Positions 1 through 9,825 of a stretch of DNA of 44,532 bases are shown here, one piece after another. Source of the DNA: Defluviicoccus sp. (lineage in GTDB: Bacteria; Pseudomonadota; Alphaproteobacteria; MPNO01); NCBI GenBank assembly GCA_028821395.1, contig JAPPGP010000178.1, positions 1-44,532 on the forward strand, written 5' to 3'. A program made the position numbers and the translations under genes. Numbering within the stretch: the stretch's first letter is position 1; every line of letters begins with the position of its first letter. Under the pieces are notes generated by a model. It saw only the letters and a list, made by a program, of their open reading frames with translations, made no database searches and was not told the origin of the DNA.

Positions 1-7
1 CAGCGTC

Positions 8-26
8 ATATGTTTATAAGAGACAG
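8..26 (+). other. Tn5/Nextera mosaic-end-like adapter remnant at the contig edge
   Basis: These 19 bases match the transposase mosaic end AGATGTGTATAAGAGACAG at 17 of 19 positions; the last 12 bases (TATAAGAGACAG) are identical. The block is AT-rich and unlike the very GC-rich DNA that follows. Immediately after it, at base 27, an open frame matching the conserved RsmH C-terminus begins. The simplest reading is residual library adapter, so bases 1-26 should not be treated as genome. A native Tn5-type end is the alternative, but no transposase is present. Confidence 0.75.
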
Positions 27-170
27 CCGCCGGCCCGCTTCCGGCTGCTCGGCCGCCGCCCCGACCGCCCCGGCGAAGCCGAGACCGCCGCCAACCCGCG
101 CGCCCGTTCGGCACGCCTGCGCGCAGCCGAGCGGACGGAGACGCCGGCCGTCGAAGGCGGGGCGGGATGA
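27..170 (+). CDS. rsmH: RsmH, 16S rRNA C1402 N4-methyltransferase, C-terminal fragment
   Basis: Only the last 47 codons are present; the 5' part lies beyond the window. The frame reads [15 protein letters not shown] and then [15 protein letters not shown], which is the hallmark C-terminal tail of RsmH (MraW), the S-adenosylmethionine-dependent enzyme that N4-methylates C1402 of 16S rRNA. The stop codon overlaps the ftsL start as ATGA, the usual rsmH-ftsL junction of the dcw cluster. The fragment is too short to show catalytic motifs, so the call rests on the tail sequence and on position. It begins directly after the adapter-like block, which places the true genomic start at about base 27. 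Confidence 0.85.
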   Translation, partial: PPARFRLLGRRPDRPGEAETAANPRARSARLRAAERTETPAVEGGAG

Positions 171-535
171 GGCGGGGCTCGACATTGCTGTTTGCCGTTC
201 TCGCCGTCGTCATGGGCGCGGCCTCCATCGTGATCGGCACCGAAGTCCGGGATCTCGAGGACCGTCTCGCGGCCATCCACCGCGACATCGCGCGCGAGCA
301 GGAAGCGCTGCACGTGCTGCGCGCCGAGTGGAGCTATCTCAACCGGCCGGATCGGCTCGAGGCATTGGCGCGACGGCATCTCGGTCTTCGGATTCCCGAG
401 GCGGCGCAGACGATGGCGGTTTCCGATCTGCCTTTCGCGGTACGGCCCGACGTCGCCGGCGAGGCGCCGGCCCCCGGCCCCGTGGCGCCAACCCCGCTGG
501 AGATATCCGCCAAGGCGGCGGGGGCGGCGCCATGA
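167..535 (+). CDS. ftsL: FtsL, divisome bitopic membrane protein
   Basis: The product is 122 residues, a normal size for alphaproteobacterial FtsL. It has a short basic N-terminus, one transmembrane helix at about residues 6-25, then a periplasmic heptad-like stretch (about 26-60) consistent with the FtsL coiled coil. The segment [21 protein letters not shown] at about 50-70 is the conserved FtsL/FtsB-like motif, and a Pro/Ala-rich tail follows. FtsL works with FtsQ and FtsB to recruit and activate FtsW-FtsI at the septum. The start overlaps the rsmH stop by 4 bases and the stop overlaps ftsI by 4 bases, suggesting translational coupling. FtsL sequences diverge strongly, so family assignment leans partly on the locus. 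Confidence 0.9.
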   Translation: MRRGSTLLFAVLAVVMGAASIVIGTEVRDLEDRLAAIHRDIAREQEALHVLRAEWSYLNRPDRLEALARRHLGLRIPEAAQTMAVSDLPFAVRPDVAGEAPAPGPVAPTPLEISAKAAGAAP

Positions 536-2235
536 CCGACCGCCGGCGAATGCGGCTCGAGGGCGACCGCAAGCGGGCGATCGAAATCGGCCGCAGCCGC
601 CTCCTCTTCACCGGCGCGGTGCTGACTGCGGCCTTTGTCGCGATCGGTGTCCGGCTGGTCGACATCGCGTTGCTTCAGGCCGGCGTCGAGCCGCGCGACC
701 TGCCGCCCGCCCAGCTCGCCCGCGGCACCGCCGCCAAGACCGAGATAACCGATCGCCACGGCGCCGTGCTGGCGGTCAATCTCGGCACCGCCGCGCTCTA
801 CGCCAACACCGCGTGGATTACCGACGCCGATGCGACCGCAAGGGCGCTGGCGGACGTCCTGCCCGACCTCGACGTCGCCCGGATTGCCCGACGGCTGCGC
901 GTGCCCGAGCGCTATTTGTCGCTGCGCAGGCACCTCACGCCGGGCGAGCAGTACGACATCCTGCGCATGGGAATCCCGGGTCTGGTCCTTGAGCCCGACC
1001 AGAGTCGGGTCTACCCGATGGGCAATCTGGCCGCCCATGTTGTGGGGTTCTCCGACCCCGACGGAAAGGGCCTGGCGGGCGTCGAGCGGCAGTTCGACAG
1101 CGAGCTGCGCGCGGGCAGCGGCGCGCTCGTGCTCAGCCTCGATATCCGCATCCAGCACGTTCTCAGGCACGAGCTGCTCGCGGCGATGACCGAGCACCGG
1201 GCGGCCGGCGCCGCCGGAATCGTGTTGGATGCGACGAACGGCGAAGTCCTCTCCATGGTCTCGCTGCCCGATTTCGATCCCAACCGGGCGCGCAGCGCCG
1301 GCAAGGCGCCGCGCTTCAACCGGGCCACCCTCGGCATCTACGAGATGGGCTCGACGTTCAAGATCCTGAGCACTGCGCTGGCGCTCGATGCCGGCGCGGT
1401 CACGCTCTCCGACATGATCGACGCCAGGCGGCCGATCCGCGTCGCCCGCTTCACCATCAGGGACTACCACGCCAAGGCGCGCTGGCTGTCGGTGCCCGAG
1501 GTCTTTATCCACTCGTCCAATATCGGCGCCGCCAAGCTCGGGCTCGCGGTCGGCGGAAAGAGGATGCGGCGGTTCCTCGACGATCTCGGGATGTTCCGGC
1601 GCATGCCGGTCGAGATCGGCGAGACCGGCCGTCCGCTGTTTCCCCGCCGCTGGCGCGAGATCAACACGATGACCGTCTCCTTCGGCCACGGCGTGGCCGT
1701 CTCGCCGCTTCATCTCACCAGCGCGGTCGCTGCGGTGGTCAATGGCGGCACGCTCAACCCGCCCACCCTGCTCAAGCGGCCGCCGGAGATCCGCCCCAAG
1801 GCCAGGCGGGTGTTGTCTCGCGCGACGTCGGACAAGATGCGCCGGCTGATGCGCCTGGTCGTCGTCGAGGGAACCGGCTCCAGGGCGGCCGCCGCGGGAT
1901 ATCTGGTCGGCGGCAAGACCGGCACGGCTGAGCAGGCCGGACGGGGCGGCTACCGGCGGAAACGCCTGCTGTCTTCCTTCGTCGCCGCGTTTCCCATGCA
2001 CCGCCCGCGCTACGTGGTGCTTGCGCTGCTCGACCAGCCGCGCGGCACCCGCAAGACGCATGGCTACGCCACCGGCGGATGGGTCGCCGCGCCGGTGGTC
2101 GGCAAGACGATCGCGCGCATCGGCCCGTTGCTGGGCGTCAAGCCGGTCGACGAGAAATCGCAACAGATCGAGCGCCGGATGCGTCTCGAGCTGGTGACCT
2201 CGGGCGAGGGGGGCCGGCAGCATGCGTCTCGCTGA
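532..2235 (+). CDS. ftsI: FtsI (PBP3), septal peptidoglycan transpeptidase
   Basis: This is a class B penicillin-binding protein of 567 residues. It has a basic cytoplasmic tail, one transmembrane helix (about 23-46), the dimerisation/pedestal domain (about 60-200) and a C-terminal transpeptidase domain. All three active-site motifs are present: STFK with nucleophile Ser274 and Lys277, SSN at 328-330, and KTGTAE starting at Lys462. It cross-links septal peptidoglycan in complex with FtsW. The ATG at 532 is chosen because it overlaps the ftsL stop by 4 bases and gives the expected N-terminal topology; a longer upstream extension of the frame runs through ftsL and is spurious. The 3' end overlaps murE by 14 bases. 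Confidence 0.97.
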   Translation: MTDRRRMRLEGDRKRAIEIGRSRLLFTGAVLTAAFVAIGVRLVDIALLQAGVEPRDLPPAQLARGTAAKTEITDRHGAVLAVNLGTAALYANTAWITDADATARALADVLPDLDVARIARRLRVPERYLSLRRHLTPGEQYDILRMGIPGLVLEPDQSRVYPMGNLAAHVVGFSDPDGKGLAGVERQFDSELRAGSGALVLSLDIRIQHVLRHELLAAMTEHRAAGAAGIVLDATNGEVLSMVSLPDFDPNRARSAGKAPRFNRATLGIYEMGSTFKILSTALALDAGAVTLSDMIDARRPIRVARFTIRDYHAKARWLSVPEVFIHSSNIGAAKLGLAVGGKRMRRFLDDLGMFRRMPVEIGETGRPLFPRRWREINTMTVSFGHGVAVSPLHLTSAVAAVVNGGTLNPPTLLKRPPEIRPKARRVLSRATSDKMRRLMRLVVVEGTGSRAAAAGYLVGGKTGTAEQAGRGGYRRKRLLSSFVAAFPMHRPRYVVLALLDQPRGTRKTHGYATGGWVAAPVVGKTIARIGPLLGVKPVDEKSQQIERRMRLELVTSGEGGRQHASR

Positions 2236-3691
2236 GCTGCTGGGCTCCGACGCCGCCGCCGCACCGGCCCGACCCGATGTCGAGATCGCCGGCATCTCCA
2301 GCGACTCGCGCGAAATCCGTCCCGGCTTCCTGTTCGCCGCCCTGCCGGGTCTCGCCACCGACGGCCGCTATTTCGTCGACGATGCCATAGCGCGCGGCGC
2401 GGCGGCGCTTCTGGTGCCCGATTCTGTCGATATCGCCGGGGCGGCCGGTCGCGTTGCCGTCATCGTCGACGCCAATCCGCGCCGCCGCCTGGCCGAGATT
2501 TCGGCGCGTTTCCATGCCGGCGCGCCCGAGTCCTGCGTCGCGGTGACCGGCACGAACGGCAAGACCTCGGCGGTTGCTTTCGCGCGCCAGATCTGGGGCG
2601 CGATGGGTGTGCCCGCGGCCTCGGTCGGAACGCTCGGGGTGGTCGGCCCGTCCCGGACGCGCGCCGGCGCGCTGACCACGCCCGATCCGGTCGCCCTGCA
2701 CCGCGAGCTGGCCGCGCTCGCCGCATCGGGGGCCGACCGGGCCGCCCTCGAAGCGTCGAGCCACGGACTCGCCCAGCACCGCCTGGACGGGGTGCGGCTC
2801 GCCGCCGCCGGGTTCACCAACCTGTCCCGCGACCACCTCGACTACCACGTCTCGTTCGACGCCTATCGCGCGGCGAAGCTGCGGCTGTTCGGCGAACTGC
2901 TGCCGCCCGGCGCGGCCGCCGTGCTCAACGCGGACAGCCCCGAGTTCGATATCTTCGCCGAAACCTGCCGGGTGCGCGGCTGCCCGATCATCGACTACGG
3001 CCGCAACGCCCAGGAGCTGCGCGTCGTCTCCGTCGAGCCCGACGGCGACGGACAGATCGCCGAGCTGCTGCTGTTCGGCGAGGCAAGGCGCCAGCGTTTC
3101 GGGCTGATCGGCGAGTTCCAGATCGCCAACGCGCTCTGCGCCCTCGGCCTGGTGGTCGGCGCCGGCGACGACCGCTGCGCGGCGGCCGACGCGCTGGGTA
3201 CGCTGGAAGCCCCGCCCGGGCGGATGCAACCGGTGGCCCGGAGCCCGGCAGGCGCGCCCATCTTCGTCGACTACGCGCATACCCCTGTCGCGCTCGCCAA
3301 CGCCCTGCAGGCGCTGCGGCCGCACGCCTCCGGGGCGCTCTCGGTGGTGTTCGGCTGCGGCGGCGACCGGGACGCGGGCAAGCGGCGGCTGATGGGCGAG
3401 GCCGCCCGGCGCTTCGCCGACCGGGTGATCGTCACCGACGACAACCCGCGCGGCGAAGATCCCGCCGCGATCCGCAGCGAAGTCCTCGCCGGCTGCCCCG
3501 GAGCGGCGGAAATCGGCGATCGCGGCGAGGCGATCCGCGAGGCCGTCGCGGAGCTCGCCGCGGGCGAGGTTCTGGTGATCGCCGGCAAGGGGCACGAGAC
3601 GGGGCAGATCGTCGGCGGCGAGATCCGTCCGTTCGACGATGCCGCGGCGGCGCGGGACGCGGTGCGCACGCTCGGCGGAGTCGGGGCATGA
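2222..3691 (+). CDS. murE: MurE, UDP-MurNAc-tripeptide synthetase (meso-DAP adding)
   Basis: MurE is a cytoplasmic Mur ligase that adds meso-diaminopimelate to UDP-MurNAc-L-Ala-D-Glu with ATP. The 489-residue product has the substrate domain (1-100), the P-loop GTNGKTS at 110-116, the central ATPase domain, and a C-terminal domain carrying DNPR at 407-410. DNPR is the established signature for meso-diaminopimelate rather than lysine specificity, in keeping with a Gram-negative wall. The start lies 14 bases inside the ftsI end and the stop overlaps murF as ATGA. Length is normal for the family. Confidence 0.97.
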   Translation: MRLAELLGSDAAAAPARPDVEIAGISSDSREIRPGFLFAALPGLATDGRYFVDDAIARGAAALLVPDSVDIAGAAGRVAVIVDANPRRRLAEISARFHAGAPESCVAVTGTNGKTSAVAFARQIWGAMGVPAASVGTLGVVGPSRTRAGALTTPDPVALHRELAALAASGADRAALEASSHGLAQHRLDGVRLAAAGFTNLSRDHLDYHVSFDAYRAAKLRLFGELLPPGAAAVLNADSPEFDIFAETCRVRGCPIIDYGRNAQELRVVSVEPDGDGQIAELLLFGEARRQRFGLIGEFQIANALCALGLVVGAGDDRCAAADALGTLEAPPGRMQPVARSPAGAPIFVDYAHTPVALANALQALRPHASGALSVVFGCGGDRDAGKRRLMGEAARRFADRVIVTDDNPRGEDPAAIRSEVLAGCPGAAEIGDRGEAIREAVAELAAGEVLVIAGKGHETGQIVGGEIRPFDDAAAARDAVRTLGGVGA

Positions 3692-5133
3692 GCCGGACCG
3701 TTCTCTGGACCGCCGCCGATGCCGCCGCCGCCACCGGCGGCAGCGCGGCCCGCGACTGGCGGGCCAGCGGGGTGTCGATCGACAGCCGCACCGCCGAGAC
3801 CGGCGACCTGTTCGTCGCGATCGAGGGGCCGGAACAGGACGGTCACGCCTATGTCGGCGCCGCGCTCGCCGCCGGAGCGGCGGCCGCGTTGGTCCATCGC
3901 CGGCTTCCCGAGGTGGCCGCGGATTCGCCGCTGATGCTGGTCCCCGACACCCTTGCCGGGCTGACCGCCCTCGGGCGTCACGCCCGCGCACGCTCCGGCG
4001 CGCGCGTCGCGGCGATAACCGGCAGCGCCGGCAAGACCGGTACCAAGGAAGCGCTGCGCCATGCCCTCGCCGCCCAGGGCCGGACCAGCGCCAGCGTCGC
4101 CAGCTACAACAATTTGTGGGGGGTGCCGCTGTCGCTCGCGCGCATGCCCCGCGACGCCGCCTTCGGCGTGTTCGAAGTGGGGATGAACCACGCCGGCGAG
4201 ATCGCACCGCTCGCCCGCCTGATCCGTCCGGATGTGGCGGTCGTCACCAACGTGGAAGCCGCCCATATCGCGTATTTCCCGTCGCTGGAGGCGGTCGCCG
4301 ACGCCAAGGCGGAGATCTTCGAGGGTCTGGAGCCGGGCGGGGTCTGCGTGCTCAATCGCGACAACGCGTTCTTCGACCGGCTGTGCGCGGCGGCTTCCCG
4401 CAGGCCCGGCATCCGGATCGTATCGTTCGGTCTCGGCGATGCCGACGCGACCGCCCGGGATGTGTCGCTCGATGCACGCGGCGCCGACATCGCAGCCGAG
4501 ATCGGCGGTCGCCGCATCGATTACCGCGTCGGCCTGCCGGGCCGGCACTGGGTGCTCAACTCGCTCGCCGTGCTGGCCGCGGTCGACGCGCTTGGCGCCG
4601 ATCCGGTTCGGGCGGCCGAGAGCCTGCGCAGCCTGGCCCCGCTGCCCGGCCGCGGCAAGCCGCACTGCGCGGTCTGTGCCGGCGGCAGCTTCACCCTGAT
4701 CGACGAGAGCTACAACGCCAACCCCGCCTCGATGCGGGCGGCGATCGAGACCCTGGGCCGCGTCGCGCCCTCGGGAATCGGCCGCCGGATCGCCATCCTC
4801 GGCCCGATGCGCGAGCTCGGCGAGGACACCGCCGCCTACCATGAAGCTCTGGCCGGCCCGCTTGTCGAGAGCGGCGTCGATACCGTGCTCGCCGTCGGCG
4901 ACATGCGCGCGGTGATCGACCTTCTGCCCGCCGCGATGCGCGGGGCGACGGCGGAGACCGGCGAGGCGCTGGCCGATAGCGCCGCCTCGGCGATCGGGCC
5001 CGGCGACGTGGTCATGATCAAGGGTTCGAATGCGAGCCGCATGGATCTCGTCGTCGCCCGGCTGCTGCGGGGCGCGCCAGCCAGCTGCCGCGGCGCGGCC
5101 GCCGGGCCGAGAGGGGGGACGCATGCTGTATAA
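3688..5133 (+). CDS. murF: MurF, UDP-MurNAc-pentapeptide synthetase
   Basis: MurF adds D-Ala-D-Ala to UDP-MurNAc-tripeptide, the last cytoplasmic step of the peptide stem. The product is 481 residues. The N-terminal domain has DSR at 32-34, the P-loop [10 protein letters not shown] is at 111-120, and VTNVEAAHI and the SYNANPASM segment of the C-terminal domain follow, all typical of MurF. The D-Ala-D-Ala it uses is made by the Ddl encoded about 8 kb downstream. It is coupled to murE by a 4-base overlap and to mraY by an 11-base overlap. The Gly- and Arg-rich tail after about residue 460 is probably disordered. Confidence 0.96.
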   Translation: MSRTVLWTAADAAAATGGSAARDWRASGVSIDSRTAETGDLFVAIEGPEQDGHAYVGAALAAGAAAALVHRRLPEVAADSPLMLVPDTLAGLTALGRHARARSGARVAAITGSAGKTGTKEALRHALAAQGRTSASVASYNNLWGVPLSLARMPRDAAFGVFEVGMNHAGEIAPLARLIRPDVAVVTNVEAAHIAYFPSLEAVADAKAEIFEGLEPGGVCVLNRDNAFFDRLCAAASRRPGIRIVSFGLGDADATARDVSLDARGADIAAEIGGRRIDYRVGLPGRHWVLNSLAVLAAVDALGADPVRAAESLRSLAPLPGRGKPHCAVCAGGSFTLIDESYNANPASMRAAIETLGRVAPSGIGRRIAILGPMRELGEDTAAYHEALAGPLVESGVDTVLAVGDMRAVIDLLPAAMRGATAETGEALADSAASAIGPGDVVMIKGSNASRMDLVVARLLRGAPASCRGAAAGPRGGTHAV

Positions 5134-6211
5134 CGCGCTCCTGCCTCTCGCCGACGACATCGGCGTCTTCAACCTGGTTCGCTACATCACGCTGCGCACC
5201 GGCGGCGCGGCGGTCACCGCGCTGTTCCTGTCGCTGATCGTCGGCCCGTGGCTGATCCGCCGGCTCAAGCAGCACCAGGGCGAAGGACAGCCGATCCGCG
5301 AGGACGGGCCGCCGTCCCACCTCCTGACCAAGAAGGGCACGCCGACGATGGGCGGTGTGCTGATCCTCGCCACGCTGCTGATCGCGACGCTGCTGTGGGC
5401 CGATCTCGGCAACCAGTATGTCTGGATCGCGCTGTTCGCGACGCTGTGCTTCGGCGGGATCGGCTTCGTCGATGACTATCTCAAGCTGACGCGGCGTTCG
5501 AGCGGCGGCATGTCGGCGCGGATGAAGCTGGCCGCCCAGATAGCCGTCGGCGCGATCGCCGCCTACTGGATGATGCTGGCGACCGACGGCCCGCTGGCGA
5601 CGGGGCTTACCGTGCCCTTCTTCAAGGAGGTGCTGGTGCCGCTCGGCTGGTTCTTCCTGCCCTGGGCGGTGCTGGTGCTGATCGGCACGTCCAACGCGGT
5701 CAACCTGACCGACGGGCTCGACGGGCTCGCCATCATGCCGGCGCTGATCGCCGCCGGGTGCTTCGCGATGATCGCCTATCTGGTCGGCAACGCGGTGTTC
5801 TCCAACTACCTGCAAATCCATTACGTGCGCGGCACCGGAGAGCTCGCCGTGTTCTGCGGCGCCCTGGTCGGCGCCGGGCTCGGGTTCCTGTGGTTCAACG
5901 CCCCGCCGGCGATGGTCTTCATGGGCGATACCGGCGCGCTCTCGGTCGGCGGGGCGCTGGCGGCGGTCAGCCTTATCACCAAGCACGAGCTGGTGCTGGT
6001 CATCATCGGCGGGCTGTTCGTCCTCGAGGCGGTGTCGGTCATCGTCCAGGTCGTCTCTTTCAAGCTCACCGGGCGGCGGATCTTCCGCATGGCCCCGCTG
6101 CACCACCATTTCGAGCAGAAGGGTTGGGCCGAATCGACGGTCGTCATTCGGTTCTGGATCATCGCGGCGGTGCTGGCGCTGGCCGGGCTGTCGACCCTCA
6201 AGCTGCGCTAG
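5123..6211 (+). CDS. mraY: MraY, phospho-MurNAc-pentapeptide transferase
   Basis: MraY transfers phospho-MurNAc-pentapeptide to undecaprenyl phosphate, making lipid I at the inner membrane. The 362-residue product has about ten hydrophobic segments. Family motifs are visible: the catalytic Asp pair in FVDDYLKL (about 115-116), [21 protein letters not shown], and the His cluster [11 protein letters not shown] near the C-terminus. The ATG at 5123 is chosen over upstream in-frame starts because it gives the standard MraY N-terminus and length, and it follows a GAGGGGGG ribosome-binding stretch. It overlaps murF by 11 bases and is separated from murD by 4 bases, the only non-overlapping junction before ftsA. 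Confidence 0.97.
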   Translation: MLYNALLPLADDIGVFNLVRYITLRTGGAAVTALFLSLIVGPWLIRRLKQHQGEGQPIREDGPPSHLLTKKGTPTMGGVLILATLLIATLLWADLGNQYVWIALFATLCFGGIGFVDDYLKLTRRSSGGMSARMKLAAQIAVGAIAAYWMMLATDGPLATGLTVPFFKEVLVPLGWFFLPWAVLVLIGTSNAVNLTDGLDGLAIMPALIAAGCFAMIAYLVGNAVFSNYLQIHYVRGTGELAVFCGALVGAGLGFLWFNAPPAMVFMGDTGALSVGGALAAVSLITKHELVLVIIGGLFVLEAVSVIVQVVSFKLTGRRIFRMAPLHHHFEQKGWAESTVVIRFWIIAAVLALAGLSTLKLR

Positions 6212-6215
6212 CCCC

Positions 6216-7589
6216 ATGCTTGTCCCGACCCGCAGCAACCAGACCCTCGCCGTCTTCGGACTCGGCAGCTCCGGGATGGCCGCCGTGGACGCGCTGTCTG
6301 CGAGCGGCGCCACGGTGCTCGCCTGGGACGACTCCCCGGAGCCGCGCCACGCCGCGCGGGAGGCCGGCATCGCCCTCTCGGAACCCGCATGCTGGGACTG
6401 GCCGGGCCTCGACGCCCTGGTGCTGAGCCCCGGCATCCGGCTGACCCATCCCGAGCCCCACCCCGTGGTCCGGAGCGCCCGGCGGAGCCACTGCCCGGTG
6501 ATCGGGGATATCGAGCTGCTGGGCGAGGCGGCGCCCGATGCGCGCATGGTCGGGGTCACCGGCACCAACGGAAAATCGACCACCACCGCGCTGCTCGGGC
6601 ATCTGCTCACCGAGGCCGGGAGACAGGTCGCCGTGGGTGGCAATCTGGGCCCGCCCGCGCTCTCGCTGCCCGCTTTGGGGGAGGGCGGGATCTATGTCCT
6701 CGAATGCTCGTCCTTCCAGCTCGACCTGATCGAGCGGATGCGCTTCGAGGTCGCCATCCTGCTCAACGTCAGCCCCGACCATCTCGACCGCCACGGCGAC
6801 ATGGCGGGCTATGTCGCGGCGAAGCGGCGGATCTTCCGCGACCGCCCGGGCGGCGGACAGGTGGCGATCGTCGGGACCGACGACGATGCGAGCCGCTTGC
6901 TGCTCGCCGGTCTGGCGGCGCGCCCCGGCTGGACGCTGGTGCCGGTCGGCGTCGGCCGGACCGTCGACGGCGGGGTGTCGGTTCTGGGCGGCACCGTGTT
7001 CGAGGACGGGGAACCGGTCGCCGATCTTTCCGGCATCGACACCCTGCCGGGCGCCCACAACCACCAGAACGCCGCCGCCGCCTTCGCCGCCGCCCGCTCG
7101 CTCGGGCTGGGTCACGCCGAGATCGCCCGCGCGCTCGCCACCTATCCCGGCCTGCCGCACCGCCAGGAGACCGTCGCCATCATCGACGGCGTCCGATACG
7201 TCAACGATTCCAAGGCCACCAACGGCGAGGCGAGCCGCCACGCGCTGGTCTGCTACGACGCGATCTACTGGATCGCCGGCGGCAGGCCCAAGGCGGACGG
7301 CCTCGCGGCGGTCGTGCCCGAGCTCCACCGCGTCCGGCGCGCCTATCTGATCGGCGAGGCGGAGGACGCATTCGCCAGGGAGATCGGCGGCCGCGCGCCG
7401 GTCGCGCGTTGCGGCGATCTCGCCCGCGCGCTGGCGGCGGCGCATCGCGATGCGCAGCGCGAGCGCCCGCCCGGAGCTGCCGTGCTGCTCTCGCCGGCCT
7501 GCGCCTCGTTCGATCAGTGGCCGTCCTTCGCAGCCCGCGGCGATGCGTTTCGCCAAGCCGTGCGCGCTCTTGGCGGGGCGGCGCCATGA
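6216..7589 (+). CDS. murD: MurD, UDP-MurNAc-L-Ala:D-Glu ligase
   Basis: MurD is a cytoplasmic ATP-dependent ligase adding D-glutamate to UDP-MurNAc-L-alanine. The 457-residue product starts with a Rossmann-like UDP-binding fold (VFGLGSSG at 13-20), then the P-loop GTNGKSTTT with Lys120, and the central motif VSPDHLDRHG. The C-terminal domain contains YVNDSKATNGEA and IAGGRPK, which bind the substrate glutamate and ATP. The start lies 4 bases after the mraY stop and the stop overlaps ftsW by 4 bases. No anomaly was seen. Confidence 0.97.
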   Translation: MLVPTRSNQTLAVFGLGSSGMAAVDALSASGATVLAWDDSPEPRHAAREAGIALSEPACWDWPGLDALVLSPGIRLTHPEPHPVVRSARRSHCPVIGDIELLGEAAPDARMVGVTGTNGKSTTTALLGHLLTEAGRQVAVGGNLGPPALSLPALGEGGIYVLECSSFQLDLIERMRFEVAILLNVSPDHLDRHGDMAGYVAAKRRIFRDRPGGGQVAIVGTDDDASRLLLAGLAARPGWTLVPVGVGRTVDGGVSVLGGTVFEDGEPVADLSGIDTLPGAHNHQNAAAAFAAARSLGLGHAEIARALATYPGLPHRQETVAIIDGVRYVNDSKATNGEASRHALVCYDAIYWIAGGRPKADGLAAVVPELHRVRRAYLIGEAEDAFAREIGGRAPVARCGDLARALAAAHRDAQRERPPGAAVLLSPACASFDQWPSFAARGDAFRQAVRALGGAAP

Positions 7590-8707
7590 CCGTCTTCGCG
7601 CGCAACGACACGTCGCCGCTGGGGCGGTGGTGGTGGACCGTCGACCGCTGGACGGTAACCGCGCTCTCGCTTCTGATCGCCATCGGCGTGCTGCTCGTCC
7701 TCGCGGCGACCCCGTCGGTGGCGGAGCGCCTGACGCTCGACCCCTACCATCTGGCGTGGCGCCATATCGCCTATGTCGCGCTCGCCATCGCGGTGCTGCT
7801 GGGCGTTTCGCTCCTGTCTCCCGCGTCAACGCGCTGGCTCGCCCTCGCGGTCTGCGCGCTGGCGGTGGCCGGCATCGTCGTCACCTTGTTCCTCGGTGCC
7901 GAGACCAAGGGCGCGCGGCGCTGGATCGATCTCGGCGCGCTCTCGGTGCAGCCGTCCGAGTTCGTCAAGCCGTCCTGCGCCATCGTCGTCGCCTGGTTGC
8001 TGGCGCGACACCGGGAGACCGGCCGCGCCGAGCTCGGCGCCGCGGCGACCGGCCTGGTCGTCCTGGTCCTCGGCCTGCTCTTCCTGCAACCCGATATCGG
8101 CATGGCGTCGGTGATCCTGGCCGCCTGGTACGTGCAACTGCTGATCGCCGGGCTGTCGCTCCCCTGGGTCGTCGCGCTGACCGCGGGGGCCTGCGGTCTC
8201 GCCATCGCCGCCTACTTGCTGCTGCCCCACGTGGCCAGCCGCATAGACCGCTTTCTCGATCCCGGCTCGGGCGACAACTTCCAGGTCGAGACGTCGCTCC
8301 AGGCGTTCATGAACGGCGGCGTTTTCGGCCGCGGACCCGGACAGGGAACCATCAAGGGCGTGTTGCCCGACGCCCACGCGGACTTCATCTTCGCCGTCGC
8401 CGGCGAGGAATTCGGACTCGTCGCCTGCCTGCTGATCCTCGCGCTGTTCGCCTTCGTGGTGCTCCGCGGCCTCGGCCATGCGCTGGGCGAGACCAACCTG
8501 TTCGTGATGGTCGGGGTCGCCGGGCTGGCGGTCCAGTTCGGCCTGCAGGCGGTGGTCCACATGGGTTCCTCCCTCAGGCTTCTGCCGGCCAAGGGCATGA
8601 CGCTTCCGTTCATCTCCTATGGCGGGTCGTCGTTGGTCGCGGTCGCCCTCGCCATGGGGTTGCTGCTGGCCCTCACCAGGCGGCGCATCGGGGACGAGCG
8701 GTCATGA
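7586..8707 (+). CDS. ftsW: FtsW, SEDS-family septal glycosyltransferase
   Basis: FtsW polymerises lipid II into septal glycan strands with FtsI. The 373-residue product is highly hydrophobic with about ten membrane segments. SEDS signatures are present: [10 protein letters not shown] followed by QPSEFVK in the first third, [11 protein letters not shown] mid-protein, the long periplasmic loop containing GRGPGQG, and a C-terminal segment reading [14 protein letters not shown]. The ATG at 7586 overlaps the murD stop by 4 bases and gives a normal N-terminus; the same frame extends far upstream through murD, but that part is an artefact. The stop overlaps murG by 4 bases. Confidence 0.96.
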   Translation: MTVFARNDTSPLGRWWWTVDRWTVTALSLLIAIGVLLVLAATPSVAERLTLDPYHLAWRHIAYVALAIAVLLGVSLLSPASTRWLALAVCALAVAGIVVTLFLGAETKGARRWIDLGALSVQPSEFVKPSCAIVVAWLLARHRETGRAELGAAATGLVVLVLGLLFLQPDIGMASVILAAWYVQLLIAGLSLPWVVALTAGACGLAIAAYLLLPHVASRIDRFLDPGSGDNFQVETSLQAFMNGGVFGRGPGQGTIKGVLPDAHADFIFAVAGEEFGLVACLLILALFAFVVLRGLGHALGETNLFVMVGVAGLAVQFGLQAVVHMGSSLRLLPAKGMTLPFISYGGSSLVAVALAMGLLLALTRRRIGDERS

Positions 8708-9825
8708 CCGGGGGTCCCATCGTTCTCGCCGCCGGCGGCACGGGCGGTCACATGTTCCCGGCCGCGGCGCTTGCCCACGAGCTCGATCGCCGCGGCAACT
8801 CCGTCGCGCTGCTGACCGACGGTCGCGGCGCCGGGTTCGGGGACGGCACCGGAGCCGCGATCCACCGCATCGCGGCGCGGCATCTCGGCGGCGGCATCGG
8901 CGGTACCGCGCGGGGCGTGGCGACACTCTGCTATGGCTGGTTGCAGGCGCGCAGGCTACTCGCGCGGATCGGCCCGGCGGCCGCGGTCGGTTTCGGCGGC
9001 TATCCCACATTGCCCACCATGTTCGCCGCGCTCAGGGCCGGCACGCCCAGCATGATCCACGAACAGAACGCCGTACTCGGGCGGGCCAATGCGGCGCTCG
9101 CGCCCAAGGTGTCCGCGATCGCCACGTCTTTCGCCGAACTTGGAGGCGTGCGCGCCGAGGATCTGCCGAAGCTGGTCAGGACCGGCAACCCGGTGCGCGA
9201 CGCCGTGGCCGCTCTGGCGGGGGCGCCATATCCCGACCCGTCGGTGATCGGAGGGCGCATCGAGCTGCTGGTGATCGGCGGCAGCCAGGGCGCCCGCATC
9301 CTGTCCGATGCGGTGCCGCAGGCGGTCGCGGCGCTCGACGGTTCCCTGCGGGAGCGGCTTCACATCGTCCAGCAGGCGCGGCCCGAGGACCTCGACCGCG
9401 TTGTGGCGGATTATCGGCGTATCTCGGTCGACGCCGAAATCCAGGCCTTTTTCGGGGATCTGCCGGAGCGCATGGCGCGCGCGGCGCTGGTCATATCGCG
9501 GGCCGGTGCATCGACCATCGCCGAGCTCTCGGTGATCGGCCGCCCGGCCGTTCTGATTCCCTATGCCCACGCCGCGGCGGGGCACCAGGAGCGCAACGCG
9601 CGCGAGATCGAGCGCTGCGGCGGCGCCTGGACGATGCCGGAAGCGGAGCTCGCTACGGATGCGCTTGCCGCACGGATCGATTTGCTGCTGCGCACCCCCG
9701 GCGCCCTGGCAGACGCGTCGGCCGCGATGCGGCGCTGGGCGATCCCCGATGCGGCGTCGCGTCTCGCCGACCGGGTCGAGGCGCTCGCCCGCGCCAATGG
9801 CGGCGCGCCGAGGTGGGCGGCATGA
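8704..9825 (+). CDS. murG: MurG, lipid II synthase (GlcNAc transferase)
   Basis: MurG is a peripheral inner-membrane GT28 glycosyltransferase that adds GlcNAc from UDP-GlcNAc to lipid I. The product is 373 residues. The N-terminal glycine-rich loop [12 protein letters not shown] occurs at about 9-20, GFGGYPT and [12 protein letters not shown] follow in the acceptor domain, and the donor domain has [21 protein letters not shown] and the GHQERNA segment. All are diagnostic. The frame before 8704 belongs to shadow coding within ftsW; the ATG overlapping the ftsW stop by 4 bases is the natural start. The stop overlaps murC by 4 bases. Confidence 0.97.
   Translation: MTGGPIVLAAGGTGGHMFPAAALAHELDRRGNSVALLTDGRGAGFGDGTGAAIHRIAARHLGGGIGGTARGVATLCYGWLQARRLLARIGPAAAVGFGGYPTLPTMFAALRAGTPSMIHEQNAVLGRANAALAPKVSAIATSFAELGGVRAEDLPKLVRTGNPVRDAVAALAGAPYPDPSVIGGRIELLVIGGSQGARILSDAVPQAVAALDGSLRERLHIVQQARPEDLDRVVADYRRISVDAEIQAFFGDLPERMARAALVISRAGASTIAELSVIGRPAVLIPYAHAAAGHQERNAREIERCGGAWTMPEAELATDALAARIDLLLRTPGALADASAAMRRWAIPDAASRLADRVEALARANGGAPRWAA

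Noticed and set aside
10-2235. A plus-strand frame from base 10 giving a 741-residue FtsI
   Set aside because: It starts inside the adapter-like block and runs through rsmH and ftsL in the wrong phase; the real ftsI start is at 532.
334-2358. A 674-codon minus-strand frame across ftsL, ftsI and murE
   Set aside because: It is a GC-driven shadow of genes with intact active-site motifs; the translation shows no domain and it would break the compact operon.
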